DNA of 40,644 nucleotides from Acidobacteriota bacterium (GTDB taxonomy: Bacteria; Acidobacteriota; Thermoanaerobaculia; Multivoradales; JAGPDF01): NCBI GenBank assembly GCA_012521815.1, contig JAAYLR010000134.1, forward strand, positions 1 to 40,644, read 5' to 3'. Each line of letters begins with the position of its first letter. Positions within the stretch are counted from its first letter, which is position 1. The notes under the pieces were generated by a model. That model saw only the letters and a program-made list of their open reading frames with translations, was not told where the DNA came from and made no database searches. Position numbers and translations under genes: made by a program. Of the stretch, positions 8,783 to 18,167 are shown piece after piece.

Positions 8783-8867
8783 CTGACCGTCTCAACGACC
8801 CTGTCGCGTCCCTCCGATTCAGATCCGATGCGGGCGCGGCGTGTCCCTGGAAAGAGGAGCCGAGGCG

Positions 8868-11621
8868 ATGCAGTCGATCCCGTCCCCGAGCCGAAACGAT
8901 GCTTCCGCTGCTCCCGCCGGCGCGCCCGCACCGGCCGCGGCTCCGGGGCTCACGTTCCGCCGCCACTTCACCACCCCCGGCATCGATCCGTTCGCGGCCG
9001 TGGAGTGGGAGACGCGGGATGCGGTGATCGCCAACGACCGGGGCGAGACGATCTTCGAACAGCGCGGGGTGGAGATCCCCCGGGCGTGGTCGCAGACCGC
9101 CACCAACGTGGTGGTGAGCAAGTATTTCCGGGGGCAGCTGGGCACGCCGGAGCGCGAGACCAGCGTGCGTCAGCTCATCGGCCGGGTGGTCGACACGATC
9201 GCCTCCTGGGGGCGCCGGGACGGCTACTTCGCGACCCCCGAGGACGAGGCCGTCTTCACCGACGAGCTCAAGCACATCCTGCTCCACCAGCGCGCCTGCT
9301 TCAACTCGCCGGTCTGGTTCAACGTCGGGATCGAGGAGCGTCCGCAGTGCTCGGCCTGCTTCATCAACTCGGTCGAGGACACGATGGGCTCGATCCTCGA
9401 CCTCGCGAAGACCGAGGGGATGCTCTTCAAGTACGGCTCGGGCGCCGGCAGCAACCTCTCCACCCTCCGCTCCTCGCGCGAGGCGCTGGCCGGGGGTGGC
9501 ACCGCCTCGGGGCCGGTCTCGTTCATGAAGGGGTTCGATGCCTTCGCCGGCGTGATCAAGAGCGGCGGCAAGACGCGGCGGGCGGCGAAGATGGTGATCC
9601 TCGACGCCACCCACCCCGACATCGTCGACTTCATCCGCAGCAAGGAGATCGAGGAGCGGAAGGCGTGGGCGCTGATCGAGGCCGGCTACGACGGCGGCTT
9701 CAACGTGCCCGGCGGGGCGTACGACTCGGTCGCCTACCAGAACGCGAACCACTCGGTGCGGGTCACCGACGAGTTCATGCGCGCGGTGGTCGACGACCGG
9801 GAGTGGACCACGCTCGCGGTGCGCGGCGGCCGGCCGATGGACACCTACCGGGCCCGCGACCTGATGCGGATGATCGCCGAGGCGACCTGGGTCTGCGGCG
9901 ACCCCGGGATGCAGTTCGACACCACGATCAACGGCTGGCACACCTGCGCGGCGACCGGCCGGATCAACGCCAGCAACCCGTGCAGCGAGTACATGTTCCT
10001 CGACGACACGGCGTGCAACCTCGCCTCGCTCAACCTCCTCTCGTTCTTCGACGCCGACCGCGGCTTCGACGTCGAGAGCTTCACGCATACCTGCGAGGTG
10101 GTGATCTCGGCGCAGGAGATCATCGTCGACTCCGCCGCCTACCCGACGCCGGCGATCGCGCACAACTCGCACGAGTTCCGCCCGCTCGGCATCGGCTACG
10201 CCAACCTCGGATCGCTGCTCATGGCGCGGGGGCTGCCGTACGACTCCGACCTCGGCCGCGACTACGCGGCGGCGATCACCGCCCTGATGACCGGCGCCTC
10301 CTACGCGCAGTCGGGGCGGATCGCCGAGCGGCTCGGCCCCTTCCGGAGCTTCGCCCCGAACCGCGAGTCGATGGGGCGGGTGATGCGCCGGCATCGCGAC
10401 GCGGTCAAGCGGATCGACCCGGCGCACGTGCCGCTCGAGCTGCTGCAGGCGGCCAAGAAGAGCTGGGACGAGGTGGTCGAGCACGTCGAGTCGCACGGGC
10501 TGCGCAACAGCCAGGTCTCGGTGCTGGCGCCGACCGGAACCATCGCCTTCATGATGGACTGCGACACCACCGGCATCGAGCCCGAGGTCGCGCTGGTGAA
10601 GTACAAGAAGCTGGTCGGCGGCGGCACGTTCAAGATCGTCAACCGCACCGTGCCGCTCGCCCTCGCGCAGCTCGGCTACGAGAAGGAGGAGATCCGCGCG
10701 ATCGTCGAGTATCTCGACGAGCACGAGACGATCGAGAACGCGCCCCGCCTCGCGCCCGAGCACCTGCCGGTCTTCGACTGCGCCTTCAAGGCCGCGCACG
10801 GCACCCGCTCGATCCACTACCTCGGACACCTGCGGATGCTCGCGGCGGTGCAGCCGTTCCTCTCCGGGGCGATCTCGAAGACGATCAACATGCCCGAGGA
10901 GTCGACGGTCGACGAGATCCAGCAGGCGTACATCGAGGGGTGGCGGCTCGGCCTCAAGGCGGTGGCGATCTATCGCGACAACTGCAAGCGGAGCCAGCCG
11001 CTCTCCACCCGCCGGGAGAAGCAGCCGGCCGCCGCGGCGGCCGCGGCGCCGGTGATCGAATACCGCGCGCGCCGCCGCAAGCTGCCCGACGAGCGGCGGG
11101 CGATCACCCACAAGTTCTCGATCAACGAGCACGAGGGCTACCTGACGGTCGGCCTCTACGAGGACAGCATGCCGGGGGAGATCTTCCTGGTGATGGCCAA
11201 GGAGGGCTCGACGATCTCCGGGCTGATGGACGCCTTCGCCACCTCGGTCTCGATCGCGCTCCAGTACGGCGTGCCGCTCAAGACCCTGATCGACAAGTTC
11301 ACCCACACCCGCTTCGAGCCCTCGGGCTTCACCAAGAACCCCGAGATCCCGATCGCGAAGTCGATCACCGACTACATCTTCCGCTGGCTGGCTTCGAAGT
11401 TCATGAACACCCAGCAGCAGCAGGAGGCCGGGGTGGTGCGGCGCGACGAGGTGGTCGCCGCCGCGCCCGAACCGGAGCCGGAGACCGTGCCGGAGCCGAT
11501 GCGGATCAGCTTCCTCTACCAGCAGGACGCGCCGTCCTGCCACGAGTGCGGCGCGATCATGGTCCGCAACGGCACCTGCTACAAGTGCCTCAACTGCGGC
11601 TCGACGAGCGGCTGCAGCTGA
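8868..11621 (+). CDS. nrdJ: Adenosylcobalamin-dependent (class II) ribonucleoside-diphosphate reductase
   Basis: A 917-residue class II reductase that converts ribonucleotides to deoxyribonucleotides with coenzyme B12 as radical source, so it needs neither oxygen nor an R2 subunit. Visible family blocks are [10 protein letters not shown] and [14 protein letters not shown] with GAGSNLS near the N-terminal third, the active-site NPCSE (C372), ACNLASLNL, and [19 protein letters not shown]. The C-terminal domain ends with a cysteine-rich zinc-ribbon-like tail ([18 protein letters not shown]). No ATP cone or intein is evident. ATG 8868 has AAGAGGAG at the right distance and is preferred to GTG 8841. 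It has its own promoter and a candidate NrdR box, and it diverges from another B12 enzyme gene. Confidence 0.96.
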   Translation: MQSIPSPSRNDASAAPAGAPAPAAAPGLTFRRHFTTPGIDPFAAVEWETRDAVIANDRGETIFEQRGVEIPRAWSQTATNVVVSKYFRGQLGTPERETSVRQLIGRVVDTIASWGRRDGYFATPEDEAVFTDELKHILLHQRACFNSPVWFNVGIEERPQCSACFINSVEDTMGSILDLAKTEGMLFKYGSGAGSNLSTLRSSREALAGGGTASGPVSFMKGFDAFAGVIKSGGKTRRAAKMVILDATHPDIVDFIRSKEIEERKAWALIEAGYDGGFNVPGGAYDSVAYQNANHSVRVTDEFMRAVVDDREWTTLAVRGGRPMDTYRARDLMRMIAEATWVCGDPGMQFDTTINGWHTCAATGRINASNPCSEYMFLDDTACNLASLNLLSFFDADRGFDVESFTHTCEVVISAQEIIVDSAAYPTPAIAHNSHEFRPLGIGYANLGSLLMARGLPYDSDLGRDYAAAITALMTGASYAQSGRIAERLGPFRSFAPNRESMGRVMRRHRDAVKRIDPAHVPLELLQAAKKSWDEVVEHVESHGLRNSQVSVLAPTGTIAFMMDCDTTGIEPEVALVKYKKLVGGGTFKIVNRTVPLALAQLGYEKEEIRAIVEYLDEHETIENAPRLAPEHLPVFDCAFKAAHGTRSIHYLGHLRMLAAVQPFLSGAISKTINMPEESTVDEIQQAYIEGWRLGLKAVAIYRDNCKRSQPLSTRREKQPAAAAAAAPVIEYRARRRKLPDERRAITHKFSINEHEGYLTVGLYEDSMPGEIFLVMAKEGSTISGLMDAFATSVSIALQYGVPLKTLIDKFTHTRFEPSGFTKNPEIPIAKSITDYIFRWLASKFMNTQQQQEAGVVRRDEVVAAAPEPEPETVPEPMRISFLYQQDAPSCHECGAIMVRNGTCYKCLNCGSTSGCS

Positions 11622-11648
11622 GGGCTCGCCCGCGGAGCACCGCCCTCA
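11619..11648. terminator. Inverted repeat spanning both convergent stop codons
   Basis: TGAGGGC (11619-11625) is a perfect inverted repeat of GCCCTCA (11642-11648) with a 16-nt GC-rich loop. The nrdJ stop and the peptidase stop lie in opposite arms. It may be a short bidirectional terminator, but the stem is only 7 bp and there is no T run. Confidence 0.35.
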
Positions 11649-14522
11649 CGGGCGATAGGCGAGGAAGAGCCAGAACCGGTTGGTGTCCTTCAGCGGCGGG
11701 TCGAAGACGCGGGCGGCGCCCACGCGCAGGCGCAGCCCCGGGATCCTGACGAGCGGGATCGGGCCGCTCAGCAGCTCCAGTTCGAACCCGGCCAGGCGCA
11801 GCCAGTCGCCCCGCTCGCCGCCGGCCGACCAGACCCGGTGGCGCTCGAAGAAGAACGGGATCCCGCCGAGCGCGAGCGTCGCCCGCTGCCCCTCGTGATC
11901 GTCGCCGACGAGCAGCGCGGTGGGGAGCGCCGGCGCTTCGAGCCGCCGGCCGCGCTGCGTGTCGGGCACGAGCGACCCGTCCGCGCCGCCGAGGCGGAGC
12001 CGGTCGAACGGCGACGGGCTGCCGCGCACCGTCTGCCGCTGCCAGGCGATCTCGAGGCCGTGGTTTCCCTGGTAGTAGGCGCCGAGCCCGACCTCGCCGC
12101 CGAAGCGCCGCCACGAGGAGCCGTCGCTCGTGCCGGCGTCGAACGCGGCGTCGAAACGTTCCACCAGCTGCCAAGGCCGGCGCGAAGGCTGGCGTTCGAA
12201 CGCCACGGCGAGCGAGGAGACCCGGCGGTCGAAGCTTCTTCCGGTCTCGGGCGAGACGCGGTCCGCCGCGAGGGCGAGGGCGGTGGCGAGCTGCGTGGCC
12301 CGCCACGCCCGGTCCCACCCCAGCCGGAGCTCGGCACCGCTCTCGCGGGCGTCGAGCGCTTCGCCGAGGGCCGCCGGGGCATCGCGGTACCGGGACGGTT
12401 GCGATTCGAGCGAGAAGAGGTGGAGGCTCATCGCGACCGGCGAGCCCCGCCAGGCCGCGGCGAGCATGCCGCCGTTGGCGCCCTCGTCGCCACCGTACGT
12501 GCCGAGGGCGAGCGTCGAGAAGCGCCCCACCACGTCGGTCGTGTGCACCCCGAGCTCGAGCGATCTCTCGGCGGAGCTGAAGAGCCCGCCGGTCATCACC
12601 CGGAGCTCCTGCCGCCCGAGCCCGTACGCTCGCCCCGGGCTCACGGGATCGAGGCGGAGTGGGCCCAGGTCCGCGGGCGGCACCGGCCGGACGGCGGGGG
12701 CGAAGACGGCCTCGACGGCCTCCGGCGGCAGCGGCGCGAGCGGTTCGAGCGCGGCCAGCCGCAGGTCGAGGCCGTGCGGTTCGAGAGCGAGGAAGAAGAC
12801 CCTGCCGTCGTTCGTCGGCGCCGGCGCGAGCGCCGCGGCGGTCGATCGCGTCACCGGCTCGGGCGGCGCGCTCCCCTCGACGTCGAGGCGGGCGAGGCCG
12901 ATGAGCCCGTCCTGACCCAGGCTCACGAGGAGCGATCGTCCGTCGGGCAGCCAGGCGAGGTGGGACGGGTAGGCGTCCGCCGGGACGGGCAGCTCCCGCT
13001 CCTCGCCGCCGTCGAGAGCGAGGAGGAGCGGACGCCAGCGGCCCTCCCGGTGGCGGAGCGCCGCGATCGTCCTGCCGTCGGGGCGGACCCGGGGCTCCGC
13101 CCAGATCTCCGTGACCGAGGGCGGCGTGAGCTCGGTGACGGCGCCGGTGGCGAGCTCGACGCGCACGAGCTGCGAGGAACCGTGCCGGTGGCGCACCCCC
13201 GCCGCCCAGGTTCCGTCGGGGCCGGGGTCGGCGGCGCGGACGTCGGCGAGCGTGGTCAGGCGCCGCACCTCGCCGGTTTCGAACCGCCAGAGGAAGAGAT
13301 CGGGGTGGAGGAAACCGGCACCATCCGGCTCGAAGCGTTCGAAGAGCAGCGCCTTGCCGTCCGGCAGGAAGCGCAGCGAGGAGGGCTCGGCGCCGTTGCG
13401 GGTCACCAGTTCGAAGAGCGGCTCGCGCGCGAGCGGCTTGGTCCGCACCGGCGCCACGTCCTCGGGGTCCCGGGCGAGCAGCTCGTCCCGCTTCTCCTCC
13501 CATCTCTTCTCGGCTTCGGCGTCGGGCGCGGTGGACCAGACGACGATCCGGGAGGCCTGGCCCTTGCGCTGGCGGACGATCGCCACCTTCGCGCCGTCGG
13601 GCGAGACCGCCGGGGCGCCGGTCGCCCAGCCGAGCTCCTGCCAGAGCTCGCCCTCCTGCCGGGTCGGCGCGAGCTGGCGCTCCACTTCCATCGCCCGCCA
13701 GGTCAGCTCGGCGGTGAAGCGGTCGTAGAGGCGTGCCGGCGACTCTCCGAAGACCCCTTCGAAGGCGGTGTCGAAATCGCGGTTGGTATGCGCGCTCAAC
13801 CGGGCCCAGAGGTGCCGGAGGCTCTCCGGACCGGATCGGTCGACCAGCCATTCGAGATAGGAGGAGCCGACGAGGTAGGCCATGCTCATCCCGAGATAGC
13901 TCTCCCAGTCCTGGGCGAGCGCTCCGTAGGCGGGCAGCCGGCCGGCCACGGCCCAGCGGCGCAGGATCGAGGCCCGCAGGTCGCTGTTGGGGCGCCCCCG
14001 GCCGGTGAGCCGGCCCTCGACGTAGGTCGCGTACCCCTCGTGCACCCAGCGGGGGGCCCGGAGGCTGAGCGGCCCGACCGGCAGCAGCCGCTGCAGGAAT
14101 CGTCGCCACGGGTTGCGCGACGGCCGCAGGAGATGGACGAGGTGGAGGTCCTCGTGGACGACGAGATCCTCCGCCCAGTCGGCGAAGTTGCCGATCGTCG
14201 AGGCGGGCTCCGGAGGGCTCGTCCAGAGCACCATCCGGGGGGTGTCGAGCAGCGGGATCGCCTGGCCGTTGGCCGCGGCGACGGGGTCGGCCACGACGAT
14301 GTCGACGATCTGCTCGGGCGCCCAGCCGACCTCGGCGACGACCCGTTCGCGGATCGCCTCCAGCCGGGCCGCCAGGTGGAGCGTCCACGCTTCCGTCGGG
14401 GCCGGGTAGTGCACCCGGTAGTGCGGGGTGGTGAGCGTGCGCCAGTCGGCCTCGGGACCCTGCGCCAGAGCCGGAGTCGAGAGGAAACAGAGCGCTGCGA
14501 GGGTGCAGACCAGGGATCTCAT
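11646..14522 (-). CDS. Exported metallopeptidase-like, beta-propeller, outer-membrane protein
   Basis: A 958-residue protein with a clear signal peptide (cleavage after ALA, residue 20). Residues about 25-270 look like a gluzincin (peptidase clan MA) domain. The zinc motif is HEDLH at 123-127, and HEGYATYVEG from residue 161 supplies the probable third ligand, E162. Residues about 290-620 hold repeated TolB/WD40-like strands (VSPDGAKVAIVR, RFLPDGKALLFE, AWLPDGRSLLVS). The last 300 or so residues have alternating patterns and a terminal aromatic (FWLFLAYRP), as expected for an outer-membrane beta barrel. A cell-surface or periplasmic role is inferred; the substrate is unknown. TATGCT 6 nt before the ATG indicates a leaderless mRNA. 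Confidence 0.75.
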   Translation of the reverse strand: MRSLVCTLAALCFLSTPALAQGPEADWRTLTTPHYRVHYPAPTEAWTLHLAARLEAIRERVVAEVGWAPEQIVDIVVADPVAAANGQAIPLLDTPRMVLWTSPPEPASTIGNFADWAEDLVVHEDLHLVHLLRPSRNPWRRFLQRLLPVGPLSLRAPRWVHEGYATYVEGRLTGRGRPNSDLRASILRRWAVAGRLPAYGALAQDWESYLGMSMAYLVGSSYLEWLVDRSGPESLRHLWARLSAHTNRDFDTAFEGVFGESPARLYDRFTAELTWRAMEVERQLAPTRQEGELWQELGWATGAPAVSPDGAKVAIVRQRKGQASRIVVWSTAPDAEAEKRWEEKRDELLARDPEDVAPVRTKPLAREPLFELVTRNGAEPSSLRFLPDGKALLFERFEPDGAGFLHPDLFLWRFETGEVRRLTTLADVRAADPGPDGTWAAGVRHRHGSSQLVRVELATGAVTELTPPSVTEIWAEPRVRPDGRTIAALRHREGRWRPLLLALDGGEERELPVPADAYPSHLAWLPDGRSLLVSLGQDGLIGLARLDVEGSAPPEPVTRSTAAALAPAPTNDGRVFFLALEPHGLDLRLAALEPLAPLPPEAVEAVFAPAVRPVPPADLGPLRLDPVSPGRAYGLGRQELRVMTGGLFSSAERSLELGVHTTDVVGRFSTLALGTYGGDEGANGGMLAAAWRGSPVAMSLHLFSLESQPSRYRDAPAALGEALDARESGAELRLGWDRAWRATQLATALALAADRVSPETGRSFDRRVSSLAVAFERQPSRRPWQLVERFDAAFDAGTSDGSSWRRFGGEVGLGAYYQGNHGLEIAWQRQTVRGSPSPFDRLRLGGADGSLVPDTQRGRRLEAPALPTALLVGDDHEGQRATLALGGIPFFFERHRVWSAGGERGDWLRLAGFELELLSGPIPLVRIPGLRLRVGAARVFDPPLKDTNRFWLFLAYRP

Positions 14523-14528
14523 GAAGGG

Positions 14529-14534
14529 AGCATA
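14529..14534 (-). promoter_or_regulatory. -10 box (TATGCT), leaderless promoter of the peptidase gene
   Basis: TATGCT on the minus strand ends exactly 6 nt before the ATG at 14522. The intervening CCCTTC is not a ribosome-binding site. Same geometry as the mutase, TPR and ClpX-like genes. Confidence 0.5.
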
Positions 14535-14602
14535 CGCTCCGAAGGCGCGCGGAGGGCCGTTCCCTGGCGCCGGCGGCGGCGCGGCGATAAGCTCTCGCCC
14601 TC

Positions 14603-15160
14603 ATGGAAAACGCTGCCCTGCAACCGAATCCGTCCCGCGAGCGCCGGCCGTTGCTGCTGCTGGCCGGCGTCGCTCTGGCCGCCGGCCTCGTCGCCGTCGT
14701 CGGCCTCCTGTTCAGCCTCCGGGGCCCGTCCCGGAGCACGGCGTCCGGGGAGATCGTCCCCCCCTTCCGCCTCGCCGCCCTCGACGGGCGGCAGCTCGGC
14801 CCCGGCGACTACGCCGGCCGGGTCGTCCTGATCGACTTCTGGGCCACCTGGTGCGGGCCGTGTCATCTGCAGGCCGACGTGCTGGCCGAGCTCTATCCGC
14901 GCCTGGCCGGAGAAGGGGTCGCCTTCCTCGCGGTGAGCGTGGGCGAGAAGGAGGCCACCGTGCGGGAGTACGCCGCGAAGAAACCGTACGCCTGGCCGGT
15001 GCTGCTCGATTCGGAGCACACGGTCTCCGACCAGATGCGGGTCTCGGTGCTGCCGACGATCGTCGTGCTCGACGGCGAGGGCCGCGAGGTCTTTCGCCAG
15101 GGCGGGCTCACCGACGCCGCCACCCTCGAGCGGGCGATCCGGCAGGCCGCGCGCGGCTGA
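14603..15160 (+). CDS. TlpA-like membrane-anchored thioredoxin-fold protein
   Basis: A 185-residue protein with one N-terminal membrane helix (about residues 14-36) and a periplasmic thioredoxin fold of the TlpA/ResA type. The redox motif is WCGPC (C84 and C87), preceded by the typical VVLIDFWATWC strand, and the cis-proline segment is VLPTIVVLD. Such proteins reduce or isomerise disulfides in exported proteins or in cytochrome c maturation; the partner is not evident. There is no ribosome-binding site. TAAGCT at 14588-14593 lies 9 nt upstream of the ATG, so the mRNA may have almost no leader. A perfect 12-bp hairpin follows. Confidence 0.88.
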   Translation: MENAALQPNPSRERRPLLLLAGVALAAGLVAVVGLLFSLRGPSRSTASGEIVPPFRLAALDGRQLGPGDYAGRVVLIDFWATWCGPCHLQADVLAELYPRLAGEGVAFLAVSVGEKEATVREYAAKKPYAWPVLLDSEHTVSDQMRVSVLPTIVVLDGEGREVFRQGGLTDAATLERAIRQAARG

Positions 15161-15176
15161 GCCCGGACCGAAACGC

Positions 15177-15205
15177 CACCGGCCCGGCAGGGAGCCGGGC
15201 CGGTG
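15177..15205 (+). terminator. Perfect 12-bp hairpin after the tlpA-like gene
   Basis: CACCGGCCCGGC (15177-15188) pairs perfectly with 15194-15205 around a 5-nt AGGGA loop, 16 bases after the stop. There is no T tract. It sits between convergent genes and could stop transcription from both sides. Confidence 0.65.
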
Positions 15206-15250
15206 AGCGGGCGCGGCCGGCGAGCGGCCGCCGGGTGATCCGCGATCGGG

Positions 15251-15868
15251 TTACTGCAGCACGACGAGGACGACGCGCCGGTTCTGGGCGCGTCCGTCCC
15301 GGCTGTTGTTGTCGCCGACCGGCGACATCTCGCCGTAGGAGATGACCGACATCCGGTGGAGCGGGATCCCCTTGAGGCTCAGGTAGCGGCGCACCGCCTC
15401 GGCCCGCGCCTCGCCGAGCTCGTAGTTGTACTTCTCGGCGCCGACGCTGTCGGTGTGCCCCTGGACCTCGACGTAGACGTCCTTGTTCTCGCCCGCGAGC
15501 TTCGCGGCGAACTCGTCGAGCGCCGCCCGCGCCTCGTCGGAGAGCTCGGCCTTGTTGAAGCCGAACTTGATCTTGTCGTCGGAGAGCACGGTCTCGTAGA
15601 GGAGCTTGCCCTCGGCGAGCTTGCCGGCGGCGATCGCCCGGTCGAGAGCCTCCCGCGCGGTCTGCGAGGCGTTCTCGAGGGCCTGGGCGTTGGCGGCGAG
15701 CTGCGCGTCGTGGTCGGTCAGCTTGGTCTGGGTCGCCTCGACCTGCGTCTCGACGGTGTCGACCCGCTCGTTGACCGTCTTGATCTCCTGCTGGACGTAC
15801 GACTTGGTGGCGCAGCCGGCGACGAGCAGCACGGCGGCGCCGAAACTCAGGATCCTGATGACTCGCAT
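15251..15868 (-). CDS. OmpA-family peptidoglycan-binding lipoprotein
   Basis: A 205-residue lipoprotein. The signal peptide ends in the lipobox LVAGC (C19). A heptad-rich helix with regular polar spacing (about residues 25-95, likely coiled coil) leads to a C-terminal OmpA domain (about 100-205) with the peptidoglycan-binding signature region EVQGHTDSVGAEKYN..LGEARAEAVRRYL. The overall plan resembles Lpp-like helix plus Pal/OmpA domain proteins that tether the outer membrane to the wall. The start at 15868 is supported by AAGGAGGAG just upstream. It reads on from the VWA gene with a 40-bp gap, so the two may be cotranscribed. Confidence 0.92.
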   Translation of the reverse strand: MRVIRILSFGAAVLLVAGCATKSYVQQEIKTVNERVDTVETQVEATQTKLTDHDAQLAANAQALENASQTAREALDRAIAAGKLAEGKLLYETVLSDDKIKFGFNKAELSDEARAALDEFAAKLAGENKDVYVEVQGHTDSVGAEKYNYELGEARAEAVRRYLSLKGIPLHRMSVISYGEMSPVGDNNSRDGRAQNRRVVLVVLQ

Positions 15869-15908
15869 GACTCCTCCTTCGGTTCGGTTAACTCGGTCCC
15901 CGTGGCGT

Positions 15909-16961
15909 TCAGCGCGCGGGCGGCCGGCCTTCGTAGCCCTTGCGGGCGAGGACACGCAAATGTTCACGGCCGGGCAGGTCGACCTCGATGCGCCGGTAAC
16001 GGGATTCCCCGCGCCCCGTGACCGGGAAGCTGAGCACGTACTGATAGCGCAGCTCTTCGGCGACGGCGGCACTGACGGCGGCGAGATCGCGGCTGCTCCG
16101 GAGCGCATAGTAACGGCCTCCGGTGAAGCTCGCAAGGAGATTGAGGGCGTCGGCAAACCGGAAGAGCTTCTGCCGGTCGATGCCGAGGCGGAACGGATCG
16201 CCGGCGGAGAGACCGAAGACGTAGACCGGCAGCTCGGCCCGGCGGACGAGCTCGCGGGCCTCCGCGGCGGAGATGCTGCTCGCGTTGTCCACGCCGTCGG
16301 TGATCAGGAGCGCGGCGCGGCGCGGGAAGCGGGCGGCGCCGGCGATCTCCGGCAGGCGGGCGATGGCGTCGTGGAGCGCCGTGGTCCCGTACGCCTCCCA
16401 GGTCGCGACCGCTTCGTGGAGGGCGTCGTGATCGGTGGTGAACGGCACCTCGACGCGGGCCGCTTCGCCGGCGAAGGTGGCGAGGGCGATCTCGTCGCCG
16501 GGGCGGGCCAGGGTGATGAGCCGGGAGATGGCGCGCCGGCTCGCGGCGAGCTTGCCGAGCGCCTCCATGCTGCCGGAGACGTCCTGGAGCACGACGAGGC
16601 TGACCGGCGCCTCCGCGCGGCGTTCGAAGTCGCGGATGGCGACCGGCTGGCCGTCCACCCGCAGGCGGAACGCCTCCCGGCGGAGGTTCTCGACGTAGCC
16701 GTTGCGCCCGCGCACGATCACCGGCACCAGGACCCAGCTGACCGAGACCTCGCTGGAGAAAGCGGGCGGAGGTGGCGTCGGGCTGGGGGGAGGCGAGGCC
16801 GGAGGCGGCGCGGCGCCGATCCGGACCGCCGTCAGCAGCGCGAGGAGGAACGCCGCGCCCCGTGCCCGGAAACGGCCCGGGACGGCGGGGCGCGGACAGG
16901 GCCGGAGCGGAGAGCGGTGCGGGAGAGGAGGCATGGGGCGGGGGTGCGCGCGGAGGCGCAA
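15909..16961 (-). CDS. VWFA-related (acidobacterial type) exported protein
   Basis: A 350-residue protein with a basic N-terminus, one hydrophobic segment (about 36-50) and a Pro-rich linker. A domain of the VWFA-related acidobacterial family follows. The MIDAS motif DxSxS is complete (D127, S129, S131 in QDVSGSM), and the later MIDAS aspartate is in LLITDGVDN. The family is abundant in Acidobacteriota; the role is probably metal-dependent protein binding outside the cytoplasm. The start is uncertain. TTG 16961 lies exactly 6 nt after a TAGAAT box, whereas the ATG at 16934 has no ribosome-binding site, so I prefer the leaderless TTG. Confidence 0.85.
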   Translation of the reverse strand: MRLRAHPRPMPPLPHRSPLRPCPRPAVPGRFRARGAAFLLALLTAVRIGAAPPPASPPPSPTPPPPAFSSEVSVSWVLVPVIVRGRNGYVENLRREAFRLRVDGQPVAIRDFERRAEAPVSLVVLQDVSGSMEALGKLAASRRAISRLITLARPGDEIALATFAGEAARVEVPFTTDHDALHEAVATWEAYGTTALHDAIARLPEIAGAARFPRRAALLITDGVDNASSISAAEARELVRRAELPVYVFGLSAGDPFRLGIDRQKLFRFADALNLLASFTGGRYYALRSSRDLAAVSAAVAEELRYQYVLSFPVTGRGESRYRRIEVDLPGREHLRVLARKGYEGRPPAR

Positions 16962-16967
16962 TGCGCC

Positions 16968-16973
16968 ATTCTA
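16968..16973 (-). promoter_or_regulatory. -10 box (TAGAAT) for the VWA gene
   Basis: TAGAAT on the minus strand ends 6 nt before the TTG at 16961, again predicting transcription that begins on the start codon. The opposite GAPDH-like gene is driven rightward from nearby; a possible TAGCCT -10 is at 17012-17017. Confidence 0.45.
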
Positions 16974-17071
16974 ACCGGTGGGCGGCTTCGACGGCGGTGA
17001 TGCCGTTGTGTTAGCCTGCTCCCGTCCCGGCAGTAGCCGTTCGACGCTCCCACCCCGTTCTGGAGGGCACC

Positions 17072-18139
17072 ATGAAGAAGACGATCGTCCACATCGTCGG
17101 AACCGGCACCATCGGCGAGCCGCTCATCGGTCTCTTCACCGACTTCAAGCATTACCTCGGCATCGACGAGGTGACCTTCCACAAGCGCACGCCGCTGGCC
17201 AACGATCGGGCGAAGATCAACCACCTGATGTCGCGTGGCGCGGTGCTCGCCACCGACAGCGACCAGCGTGACGCCTTCGAGAAGCTGGGGCACAAGGTGG
17301 CGCTCGAGGCCGAGGAGGCGCTCGCCCGGGCGACGGTGGTGATCGACTGCACTCCGGCCGGCAACGAGAACAAGAAGAAGTTCTACGACCACATCGAGGG
17401 GCCTCGCGGTTATCTCGCCCAGGGGAGCGAGTTCGGCTTCGGCAAGCCGTACGCGCGGGGCGTCAACGACGAGGCGCTGGTGGCCGGCGAGGATCGCTTC
17501 ATCCAGATCGTCTCCTGCAACACCCACAACATCACCACCCTGATCAAGACGCTGGGCCGGGAGCCGGACGGCAGCTACGCGCTCGAGCGAGGCACCTTCG
17601 TCTGCATGCGGCGGGCCAACGACATCTCCCAGACGAAGTCGTTCTGCCCGGCGCCGCAGGCCGGCAAGCACGACGACGCGGATTTCGGCACCCACCACGC
17701 ACACGACGCCCATCACGTCTTCGAAACCCTCGGCCTCGGTTTCGACCTCTTCTCGAGCGCGGTGAAGCTGAACACGCAGTACATGCACTCGATCTGGTTC
17801 AACCTCCGCTTCCGCCGCGACGTGACGCGGGAGGAGATGGTCGCGCGGCTGGCGGACAATCCGCTCGTCGCCCTCACCGACAAGCGGGACGCGAACGAGG
17901 TCTTCAGCTTCGGCCGCGATCACGGCTACTACGGCCGGATCCTGTCGCAGACGGTGGTGGCCACCCCGACGCTCGCGGTGCGGCGCAATCGCGACCTCTT
18001 CGGTTTCTGCTTCACGCCGCAGGACGGCAACTCCCTGCTCTCCTCCATCGCCGCCGCCCTCTGGGCGATCGAGCCCGACTGGGAGAGCGTGGCGAAGCGC
18101 CTCGAGTGGACCAAGCGCTGGCTCTTCCGGGAGATCTGA
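17072..18139 (+). CDS. Type II (archaeal-type) glyceraldehyde-3-phosphate dehydrogenase-like protein
   Basis: A 355-residue NAD(P)-binding dehydrogenase-like protein. The N-terminal Rossmann fold has VGTGTIGEPL (residues 9-18), and VVIDCTPAGN (about 89-98) ends the cofactor half. The catalytic-loop motif VSCNTHN contains C149, the expected nucleophile. RRANDISQTK and GTHHAHDAHHV fall where archaeal GAPDHs have RRA..Q.EV and SHHAKDV. Sequence order and length match archaeal type II GAPDH rather than the usual bacterial enzyme, but the loop reads SCNTHN instead of SCNTT, so the true substrate could differ. A TGGAGGG ribosome-binding site precedes the ATG. It leads a run of same-strand genes (RNase Z-like, RlmD-like, PTPS). 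Confidence 0.75.
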   Translation: MKKTIVHIVGTGTIGEPLIGLFTDFKHYLGIDEVTFHKRTPLANDRAKINHLMSRGAVLATDSDQRDAFEKLGHKVALEAEEALARATVVIDCTPAGNENKKKFYDHIEGPRGYLAQGSEFGFGKPYARGVNDEALVAGEDRFIQIVSCNTHNITTLIKTLGREPDGSYALERGTFVCMRRANDISQTKSFCPAPQAGKHDDADFGTHHAHDAHHVFETLGLGFDLFSSAVKLNTQYMHSIWFNLRFRRDVTREEMVARLADNPLVALTDKRDANEVFSFGRDHGYYGRILSQTVVATPTLAVRRNRDLFGFCFTPQDGNSLLSSIAAALWAIEPDWESVAKRLEWTKRWLFREI

Positions 18140-18167
18140 GTCCGGGAAAGAGGGGGCGGGTCCGGCG

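Noticed and set aside
8638-8867. Cobalamin riboswitch between the two B12 enzymes
   Set aside because: I could not find the conserved B12-box core (GCC-rich ACTG type) or the long structured leader, and the predicted leaders are about 0 and 80 nt.
8638-8931. N-terminal extension of the mutase to 8931
   Set aside because: It would run through the divergent promoter region, the NrdR-like box and the mutase's own TATAAT.
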